A stretch of DNA of 64,000 nucleotides from Methylocystis silviterrae (GTDB lineage Bacteria; Pseudomonadota; Alphaproteobacteria; Rhizobiales; Beijerinckiaceae): assembly GCF_013350005.1 (NCBI RefSeq), contig NZ_JABVWW010000009.1, positions 1 to 64,000 on the forward strand, in the 5' to 3' direction. Position 1 is the first letter of the stretch. The number at the start of each line of letters is the position of its first letter. Both the position numbers and the translations under genes were made by a program. This document shows, in pieces, positions 25,249-34,400 of this stretch. The notes beneath the pieces are model-generated. The model worked only from the letters and a program-made list of their open reading frames with translations. It was not told the origin of the DNA and made no database searches.

Positions 25249-26850
25249 ATGCGCAGCGACGTTGTTCGACTCTATAAGGTTGTTCATACGTGGACAGGCA
25301 TCACCGCCGGGATGTTTCTGTTCATCGCCTTCTACGCCGGCTCCATCACGGTGTTTGCCGAGCCGCTCGCGCGCTGGGTTTCATCCCCCGCTCCGGTCCG
25401 CCTCACCGCCCTTGCCCGATCGGATGAATTGATCGCGCACACGCTTGCCGCACGGCCTGACGCAGCCAAGGAATTCACGCTCCATTTGGGCGAAACCGAA
25501 GATCTTTGGGCGCGCCTCACATGGCGGAAAGGCAAGGACGACAGGACGCCCTGGTCGGCGGAGCTCTCTCCCGAAGGCGACTTGCGCCTGGCGCAGTCAT
25601 ATCGCTCGAGTCTTGCCGACTTCGTCGACAACATTCACCGAACCGCGGGCATTCCAGGCGCCAATGACATCGGCGAGACCATCATGGGCGTCGTGAGCGC
25701 CGTTTATGCCGTCGCGCTTGTGTCGGGCCTGATCATCGTTCTGCCTTCGCTCGTTAAGGATCTATTCGCCCTGCGGATAACCCCCAATCTCAAGCGCATG
25801 TGGCTCGACGCGCATAATGTCGTGGGCGTCGTCAGCCTGCCGTTCCACATCGTCATCGCGCTGAGCGCGGTCGTTTTCTGCCTGCACGAGCCCTTGTACG
25901 ACGCGCTCGACTACGTCGTCTATGACGGCCGTCTGAAGTCGATCATGGCCGCGAGCAACCCCTTCAACTCTATCAAGAAGGACGAGCGACCCGCGCCAAT
26001 GCTGCCCGTCAACACGCTCCTTGAGCGGGTGAAGGCGGCGTCGCCGAGTTTCGTCCCCACCGAGATGCGTTACCGAAGCGCTGGGCTTCGTGGCGCCTCG
26101 GTTCAGGTTTGGGGCTATGACACTCGCTATATGACGAGAGGAAAGGGGTTTGCGGTCATCAGTCCGGTCACCGGCGAGATTGCCAACACGGACTATCTGC
26201 CCGGCAGAGAGGGGACTTGGACGGGCGTCGTGGCGACGTTCTTCGCCCTGCATTTCGCCACCTTCGGCGGCGATGTCGTGCGTGTCTGCTATTTTCTGCT
26301 CGGCATCGCGGGCGCCTTCCTCTTCTACTCGGGCAATTTGCTTTGGATTGAGTCTCGCCGGCGAACTGAACGGCGAAACGGCGGGCCCGTAAATCAGAAG
26401 ACATCGACGCGGCTGATGTCCGCCGCCACGGTCGGCGTTTGTTTCGGCGCGATCTGCGCGATCTCCATCACGATCGTGGCGGCGAAATGGTTGAACGGCC
26501 GCGTCGCGAACATCGATGTGTGGCACAATGGCGTTTATTACGCCGTCTTCCTTGCGAGCGTCCTTTGGTCGTTTCTCAGGGGAGCGGCCGCGGCTGGCGT
26601 TGAGCTTCTCTGGCTTGCCGCGATAGCCGCCGCAGCAATTCCTTTCACCTCACTGTTCAGTTGGGCATCGCCTGCGCTCGGCATGCAAGGCTCGGCGAGC
26701 ATGGCCGCGCTCGGCGTCGACCTCGTCGCGCTTTCCGCCGCCCTATGCTTCGTCTGGATGGCGCGCTCCGCAGCTCATCGCGTGCAATATGGGCCTGCAG
26801 ACAGTGTTTGGGCCGCGTCTCACCGGCAATTGCAGGAGGCGGCGCGATGA
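25249..26850 (+). CDS. PepSY-associated transmembrane protein (putative ferric-siderophore reductase)
   Basis: 533 residues with the PepSY_TM layout: an N-terminal helix (VVHTWTGITAGMFLFIAFYAG), a periplasmic region, paired helices carrying conserved His residues (MWLDAHNVVGVVSLPFHIVIAL; later FFALHFATFGGD), then three or more extra helices at the C-terminus (about 400-520). The His in HTWTG, DAHN, PFH and LHF are spaced as in di-haem membrane reductases such as FsrB and FoxB. These proteins are thought to reduce ferric siderophore in the periplasm or at the inner membrane. The stop overlaps the Fes start. No binding-protein-dependent importer is present in the locus, which makes a reductive route more likely here. 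Confidence 0.78.
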   Translation: MRSDVVRLYKVVHTWTGITAGMFLFIAFYAGSITVFAEPLARWVSSPAPVRLTALARSDELIAHTLAARPDAAKEFTLHLGETEDLWARLTWRKGKDDRTPWSAELSPEGDLRLAQSYRSSLADFVDNIHRTAGIPGANDIGETIMGVVSAVYAVALVSGLIIVLPSLVKDLFALRITPNLKRMWLDAHNVVGVVSLPFHIVIALSAVVFCLHEPLYDALDYVVYDGRLKSIMAASNPFNSIKKDERPAPMLPVNTLLERVKAASPSFVPTEMRYRSAGLRGASVQVWGYDTRYMTRGKGFAVISPVTGEIANTDYLPGREGTWTGVVATFFALHFATFGGDVVRVCYFLLGIAGAFLFYSGNLLWIESRRRTERRNGGPVNQKTSTRLMSAATVGVCFGAICAISITIVAAKWLNGRVANIDVWHNGVYYAVFLASVLWSFLRGAAAAGVELLWLAAIAAAAIPFTSLFSWASPALGMQGSASMAALGVDLVALSAALCFVWMARSAAHRVQYGPADSVWAASHRQLQEAAR

Positions 26851-28211
26851 CGACGCCTTGCCAGCAATTGTTGAAAGGCCGTTTCGGCCGAGACGTGGGT
26901 TCCGATCGCTGGTGGCGTCGGGTCGCCATCGAAGGCTGTCCAATTGTCCAGGCGATAGGCGGGGACCGGGCGCGCGTCTTGTTCTTGTGGCGTGATCCTG
27001 AAGGCGATGCGACGACCTCTAGGACTCGACGCGTCTATATCGATATCTGCTCAGTCACCGATCATCATAGCAATGAACCCGCCTCTTTGGAGCGGATCGC
27101 CGGAACGGATGTCTGGCATTGGTCCTTCGAGGTAGAGGCTGAATGGCGCGGAAGCTATTGCTTCATTCCTCTCGACGACAACCATCTCCATGGCGCCCGC
27201 GGCCCTGACACCGAAATTGCGCCGAAGGATTGGTGGCGCGCAGCGCTGAAGTTCGCGCAGACCGATTCGTTGAACCCCAACCTTTGCCATGTCGGCCTGC
27301 GCGGACAGCCGTTATCCGGAGCACATCTTCCACAGGCGCCGTTGCAAACGGCATGGCGAGACGTCGACCGCAACAGCCGACCCGCGGCCGATCAGAGCCG
27401 CCTGCATCGAATGGAATGGAACAGCGCTCGGCTGCGCAACAGCCGCCGTGTTTGGATTTATCGCACGGGCGCGACGCCTAAAGAAAGCAAGCTTCCTCTC
27501 GTCGTGCTCCTGGACGGCCAATATTGGGCCGAAGCCATGCCGGTCTTCGCAGCCCTGGACCATGCCACGCACGCCGACTTGCTCCCGCCCAGCCTCTATG
27601 TGCTCATCGATTCGCTCAACGCAGACATGCGAAGTCGCGAACTCGCGTGTGACGAGGCCTTTCTGGAGGCGGTTCAGCGGGAGCTTTTGCCAATCGTGGC
27701 AGGTCTCGCGCCGTATGGCCACGATCCGAGCAAGACTGTCATCGCTGGACAGAGCTTTGGCGGACTTGCGGCGCTTTTCGCCGGCCTTCGCTCGCCAGAG
27801 TGTTTTGGTTGCGTGCTCAGCCAATCTGGCTCGTTTTGGTGGCCGGGAGGTTATGCGCGGGAGGATCTGCGGCCGCACGTTCCTGATACTCTCGGCGATG
27901 CGCGAGACGTCGTCGCCGATTTGATCGAGAGCAGCAAAAGCGGCGCTTCCCGTCTTCGCGTCTTCCTTGAGGCTGGAAGCTTCGAGAAAATCATTCGCGT
28001 CGCCAGCGACCGCGTTCATCGGACTCTCATCGACGCAGGGCACGACGCCCACTATCGCGTCTATTCGGGCGGGCACGATCCGCTTTGCTGGCGTGGCGGA
28101 TTGCTCGACGGACTGTCCTTTCTGCTCGCCGACCATCGTGCCGCGCCAGCTGGCGCTCCGGCGTCTCGCTCGGACGCCTCAAGATTAGCAATTACAAACG
28201 CGACGGAGTGA
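26847..28211 (+). CDS. fes: Enterochelin esterase-like hydrolase (Fes family)
   Basis: 454 residues from the ATG at 26847 (GCAGGAGG upstream, ATGA overlap with the PepSY gene). The N-terminal 180 residues form the Fes beta-sandwich region, and the rest is an alpha/beta hydrolase with the nucleophile Ser303 in AGQSFGGLAAL and the catalytic His in SGGHDPLCWR. Fes cuts the serine-ester backbone of enterobactin-type siderophores in the cytoplasm to release iron. Its presence implies that the product of the downstream NRPS is an oligoester of serine, in agreement with the serine code of its second adenylation domain. There is no signal peptide, so it acts after import. Confidence 0.88.
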   Translation: MTTPCQQLLKGRFGRDVGSDRWWRRVAIEGCPIVQAIGGDRARVLFLWRDPEGDATTSRTRRVYIDICSVTDHHSNEPASLERIAGTDVWHWSFEVEAEWRGSYCFIPLDDNHLHGARGPDTEIAPKDWWRAALKFAQTDSLNPNLCHVGLRGQPLSGAHLPQAPLQTAWRDVDRNSRPAADQSRLHRMEWNSARLRNSRRVWIYRTGATPKESKLPLVVLLDGQYWAEAMPVFAALDHATHADLLPPSLYVLIDSLNADMRSRELACDEAFLEAVQRELLPIVAGLAPYGHDPSKTVIAGQSFGGLAALFAGLRSPECFGCVLSQSGSFWWPGGYAREDLRPHVPDTLGDARDVVADLIESSKSGASRLRVFLEAGSFEKIIRVASDRVHRTLIDAGHDAHYRVYSGGHDPLCWRGGLLDGLSFLLADHRAAPAGAPASRSDASRLAITNATE

Positions 28212-28215
28212 ATGT

Positions 28216-28440
28216 GTGAATGACGCGCAGCCAAACCCATTCGACGACGAAAGCCTTACGTTCCTCGTTCTGGTCAATTCCCAGGGCCAGCACAGTCTGT
28301 GGCCGACATTCGCCCCACAGCCCGCGGGCTGGCGACGGCTCTTCGGTCCCAGCGATCGGAACGACTGCGTAAATTTCGTCGATGAATATTGGACCGACAT
28401 GCGCCCGCAGTCGCTTCGTGACGCTTCTCGTCCGCGCTAA
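28216..28440 (+). CDS. MbtH-like NRPS chaperone
   Basis: 74 residues from a GTG at 28216. All hallmarks are present: NPFDDE near the N-terminus, FLVLVNSQGQHSLWP, PAGWRRLFGP, CVNFVDEYWTDMRP and SL. MbtH-family proteins bind NRPS adenylation domains and are needed for their solubility or activity. It lies 44 bases before the NRPS gene and should bind one or both of its adenylation domains. Confidence 0.93.
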   Translation: MNDAQPNPFDDESLTFLVLVNSQGQHSLWPTFAPQPAGWRRLFGPSDRNDCVNFVDEYWTDMRPQSLRDASRPR

Positions 28441-28484
28441 CCGAATGACTTCCTAGTCAGCCTTTCTTTCGAGGGGAACGACAA

Positions 28485-31400
28485 GTGCTTCTTGCTCCGC
28501 CTTTGCGACCTTCCTCGCCGATCGCGCTTGAGCTGCCGCTCATTGCCGCGCAGCCGGGCATCTGGATGGGGGACCAAGTTTCCCCGACGCGAAACGCCTT
28601 CATCGTCGCGCAATACGTAGAGTTGAAGGGCGCCGTGGATGTCGAATCTTTCCGCCTGGCCATTCGCATCGGACTTTCCGAGGCTGATACAGTTCATGCC
28701 CGGTTTATCGAGGCAGAGGGCCGGCTCTCGCAAATCATTCCTCAACGCAGAAACGCTGCGGAGTCGCCCGATCTGGATGTCGTTGACGTCAGCGAAGAAC
28801 CTGATCCGGAGGCTGCAGCGCTTGCCTTCATGCGCGCCGATCTGGCGGCGGATCTGCCATTGAATGGCGACGCGTTGCTTTACCGGCACGTTCTGATTCG
28901 CCTCGGTGAAACATCGATTGGCGAGCGCTGGTTTTGGTACCAGCGATACCACCATATGATGGTCGACGGTTTCAGCTTTACGGCCATCGCGCGGCGAATC
29001 GCTGAGATCTATACAACGCTAAGGCGCCGAAAGCCGTTAGGGGATTCGCCTTTCACTTCCTTCTCTGAGGTGGTCGAAGAATACCAATCGTACGAGGGCT
29101 CGAAGGCGCAGGAAGCAGACCGACGTTTTTGGCTGGACCACGCCCAAAATCTGCCGACCCCGATCGCATTGTCGCAGCCGAGCGCGAGGACCCCGCAGGC
29201 CGGGGCTGTGTCCTTGCCGCTGCGGCGAAGAATATCTCTTCCGCCAGACGTTATGACGGTGTTCGAGACGCAAGGCGCCGCGGTTCGCGTCTCCGGCGTC
29301 GAAGTGGCGATGGCGGCCGTCTTTGCGTATCTGCATCGGATGAGCGGCGCGACGCGATTGACGGTCGGCATGCCCTTCATGCGACGCATGGGATCCATTG
29401 CGCTCTTCGCCGCAGGTCCTGTCGTCAACGTCCTGCCTGTGCAGCTGAGCATCGAGCCCTCGATGTTACTGTCGGAGGCGGCGACAGCGCTTGCCTTGGA
29501 ACTGAGGGCGGTGCGGCGGCGCCAACGATACGAAGCCGAACAGCTGCGGCGAGATCTTGGGTTGGTCGGTTCGGATCGATCTCTCTACGGGCCGATGCTC
29601 AATCTCAAGATGTTCGATTATCGGCTTGATTTCGATGGCGTCGTGGGCGTAACGCATCAGTTGGCGTCAGGCCCCGTCGAAGACGTGGAAATCGATCTTT
29701 ATGTCGACGACGGCAGACTGACGATCGATCTCGTCGCGAATTGCGATCGCTACGACAAGCAAGATCTGGAACTGCACGCGAAGAGGCTCGCCTGTCTCGT
29801 GGAGCGCCTCGCGGAAGATCCCGAGCTTGCGATCGGGGCGGCGCCGCTCTTGACCGAAGGCGAGCGCGCGTTGATCGCGGCGGCGAACGACACCGCAAAA
29901 GATGTTCCACGGCTAACATTATGCGACATGCTCGCCGCCCAGGCGGCAAAGACGCCAGACGCTATAGCGCTCGTTGATGCAGACCATACGTTCACTTATC
30001 AAGAGGTTCGGCGGCAGGTCTCTCGACGTGCGCAAATGCTTGCAGACGCGGGGGTGGTCGCCGAGGACCATGTCGCCGTGGCGCTTCCCCGTTCCGTTCA
30101 TTTGAGCCTTGCGATCATGGCGGTGCTTGAAGCGGGCGCCGCATACCTACCTCTCGACATCAATTATCCAGACGAGCGACTGGCCTTTATGGTCGAGGAC
30201 GCAGCGCCGCGCTTGATCATCACCTGTGAGAATCTGCGAAGCCGCTTCGAAAAGATGGGGCGGGTTCTGATTTTCGATGAACTCACGCCCGACATCGAAG
30301 AACATTCGTTCGCGCCCAACACGGCGCTCACAACCGGCCACCCGGCCTATATCATCTACACGTCAGGCAGCACCGGGAAGCCGAAGGGCGTCGTTGTCTC
30401 TCACGGCGCGATCGTCAATCTCCTGTACTGGCTTCAAGACGAATACTCGCTGACCGCCGATGACGTTATGTTGCAGAAGACGCCCTGCAGCTTCGATGTC
30501 TCGGTCGGCGAGTTCTTCGGGCCGCTGACGTGCGGCGCGCGTCTCGTGATGGCGCCGGAAGAAGTCGATCGTGATCCGGAAGCGCTGCTTCAGGTCATCC
30601 GCGACTATCGAATCACGACCATGAATTTCGTCCCGTCGCTGCTTGCCGCCTTTGTCGCCGGCGTTCGGGCGACGGCGAACGCCGCGCGTGACGCTATGAG
30701 CCTGCGTGCGGTGTTTTGCATTGGCGAGGCCCTGTCGAAGGAACTCGCTGAAGCTTTCGAGAACCTGATTCACGCGCCCCTACATAATGTTTATGGACCG
30801 ACCGAAGCGACGGTCGAGGTGTCCTATCAACCTGCATTCGGTCAGGCGCTCGCGTCGGCGCGGGGACCGGGCGTGCCGATCGGGCGCCCGTTGTGGAACA
30901 CAGGCTTGCGCATATTGGACGCGCGCTTGCGTCATGCGCCGATCGGCGTCGCCGGCGATCTCTATCTGACGGGCGCGCAACTCGCGCAAGGCTATTGGCG
31001 CCGCGCTTCGCTGACCGCCAGCCGATTCGTCGCCGACCCGGAGGCCAACGGCGAACGCATGTATCGCACCGGCGACATCGCGCGCTGGCTGCCTGACGGA
31101 TCCGTCGATTATCTTGGTCGTAGCGACGATCAGCTGAAAATTCGCGGCCAGCGAATCGAGCTCGGCGAAATCGAAAGCGCTTTGCGGGACCGCCCTAGCG
31201 TCGGGCAGGCGGCCGTCGTCGCGCGAATTCTTGGCGGCGGAGAGGCGGCGGCGCTCGCGTCCGATGCGCGCCAGTTGATCGGCTATGTCACGCCCGCAAT
31301 GCCCGGCGACGCGCTCGACGGCGAAGCGCTTCGCGCGGGGCTGGGGAAGCGCCTTCCGGCCTATATGACGCCGGTTGCGATCATGGTTTTGGAAGAATTT

Positions 31401-34400
31401 CCGCTGAGCGCCAACGGCAAACTCGATCGGAAGGCTTTGCCCGATCCGTCCGAGGCGGCTCAATCAAAAAGTCGTCAGCCGCTTCCCGGACGCGAAACGA
31501 TGCTGGCCGAACTTATCGCGGGCATCTTGCGCGTGGACCACGTCGGCGCCGATGATGATTTTTTTCTTCTGGGCGGCGACAGCATTTCCGCGATAGGCCT
31601 TTGCGCGGCGCTGCGTCGGCGCGGCGCTCTGTTGCGCCCGCGAGACATCTTCGAATGCCGAAGCGTCGCCCGCATGGCTCAGGCGCTCGAGTCGCAGGCG
31701 CCCACGCCGTCCGTAGCAACTCTTGAGTCCAACGAAATCAGCGAGGCGGAGCTAGATGCGTTGCGGGAGCGTTACGGTCCAATCGCCGCCGTATTGCCTG
31801 CATTGCCGTTGCAAGAAGGACTGCTGTTCCATGCCCGGCTCGGCGATCAAGCCAGCCGCTACAACGCAATCTCGCGCTTTGACATCGCAGGTCCGCTTGA
31901 CGTCGAAAGACTTAAGGATGCGCTGGAGACGCTGCTCCGCCGCCACCCTCAGCTGGCCGCCATCTTCGACGTTCAAGGCGGCGCGGCGCTGCAAATCCTT
32001 CCGCTGCTCGATGAGGGTTCCAGTCTACGTCACTGGCCATGGAAGCGTTGCAGTCTAGACGCATGCGATGAAGAGCAGCAGTTCGCCGAACTCGATCGTA
32101 TCGAGCGGGAAGAGCTGGATCGAGAGTTTCTTGGCGCCGAGGCGCAGGAGCGGATGATGGCGCAGGCGACGCTCGTGCGCCTTGCCGCCGACAGGCATGT
32201 TCTGCTCATCTGCTCGCATCATTTGATCGGCGACGGCTGGTCTTCAACGATTATGCTGCGAGAGCTGCTCGGCGCATATGCGGGTGATGCGCTGCCGCCG
32301 CTCACGCCCGATTATCCGACAGTGGTTCGTCGGCTAGCGAGCCGCGACCCGGCCCCGGCGCGTCTCGCGTGGCGAGAAGCGCTGCAGGGTGTTGCGCCGA
32401 CATTGCTGTTTGAAGACACGAAGCGCTTCGGCGCCATTCATGAGCTGCTGCTTAAATTTCGGCCCGGGTTCCTGGAAGAGCTGGAGGCGCTGCGCCGCAG
32501 CCGCGGGCTGACGCTCAACACGTTGATGCAAGGCGTGTGGGGCGCATTCCTTGCAACAATGACGGGTCGCAACGATGTCGTCTTCGGATCGCCAATGTCG
32601 GGCCGTTCCGAGGCGATCGAAGGCGTCGAAGCGCACATCGGACTTTTCACCAACACGCTGCCGGTCCGCTTGCGGCTGCGGCCGGACCAGCCGCTGCTCG
32701 AGCAGCTTGCCAATATCCAGCAGCGCCAAATTCGCTTGCTGGAGCATGACGGCGTTGGCCTTGGCGAAATCCAGCGGCTGTGCGGCGTTTCCAACTTGTT
32801 CGACACATTGCTCGTAGTTGAGAATTATCCGGAAGACGCGAAGCTGTTCGCTGCGGACTTCGGCGGTCTGCGATGCGTCAGCGCCCGCAACCGCGGCTAT
32901 ACGCATTATCCTTTGACGCTGATGGTTCTGCCGGGCCGCGAATTGGAGCTGCGGCTCGAATATCGCGAAGGCGTCAAGGAACCGGAGCGCATTGCCCGCC
33001 GTGTGACGAGACTGCTGGAACAGATCGTCGACCGACCCGACGTGCCGCTCTCCGCGATGGACTTTTTGCTGCCCGAGGAGCGAGATCTGCTCGTGCGCGT
33101 CAACACGACGAAGGTGGAGAACCATCCGAGCACCCTGTGCGAGCTGCTGGCGGATCAGGCGCAATGCACGCCGGACGCTATAGCGCTGGTCGACGGCGAT
33201 TATGCGCTGTCCTACCGAGAGGTTCGGTGGCAAGTGACAGCGCTCGCGCGCAACTTCGCGGCTGCCGGCGTCACGACCGGCGACATCGTTGCGATTGCGC
33301 TGCCGCGTTCGGTTCGACTCGTCATCGCGCTGATGGCCGCGCAAGAAGCGGGCGCCGCCTATTTGCCACTCGACACCAGCTATCCGGAAGAGCGTCTTGC
33401 GTACATGGTGCAAGACGCTCGACCTCGCCTCATTGTCACGACGCGTGATCTGCAGGAGCGCTTCGAGCAATTGGGCGCATCGCTCGTCTATGATGAGCTA
33501 TCGGATGGACCGAACGAAGACAGCTTGAAGAGCGTCATCCGCCCAAGCCCCGAAGATGCGGCCTATGTGATCTACACCTCCGGCTCGACAGGCCGCCCTA
33601 AGGGCGTGACGGTCTCTCACAAGGCGATCGTCAATCGTTTGCGCTGGATGCAGCATGAGTACCGACTGAGCGCTGACGACGTCATTTTGCAGAAGACCCC
33701 AAGCAGCTTCGATGTTTCGGTATGGGAGTTCTTTTGGCCGCTGATTACAGGCGCGCGTCTCGTCGTCGCGCCGCCCGAAGCGCATCGCGACTCACGCGAG
33801 CTGCTGCGGCTCATTCAGGACCACCGGGTTAGCGTGATCCATTTCGTTCCATCAATGCTCGCGACCTTCGTCGCGACGGCTAAATCTCAGTCCGGCCATG
33901 CGGCGGACTCCAGCAGTTTGCGTCTCGTCTTCTGCAGCGGCGAAGCGCTGTCAAAAGAATTGGCCCGGTCCTATGAGACGCTGTTCGGCGCGCCGTTGCA
34001 TAACCTCTACGGACCGACAGAGGCGGCTGTCGACGTCACCTTTCAACAGGCCTGCGGAGTCGGCGTAGACGACGCTGCTGAGGCGGCCAGCGTTCCCATC
34101 GGCAGGCCAGTGTGGAACACAGGCCTGCGGGTTCTCGACGGGTGGCTGCGGCCGACGCCGGTCGGAGTCGCTGGCGAACTTTATCTTTCGGGCGTGCAAC
34201 TTGCCGATGGTTACCTCGGCCGCCCGTCGCTCACGGCCGGTCGGTTCGTCGCCGATCCTTTTGCGGACGGCGAGAAAATGTATCGCACAGGCGATATCGT
34301 CCGCTGGCTCGCGAACGGAACCGTCGAATATCTTGGTCGAGGCGACGACCAGATCAAGATCCGCGGTCAGCGGATCGAACTCGGCGAAATCGAAAGCGTG

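Noticed and set aside
32334-33470. 378-codon minus-strand frame inside the NRPS
   Set aside because: Antisense shadow of C2 and A2; no start signal and no protein motifs.
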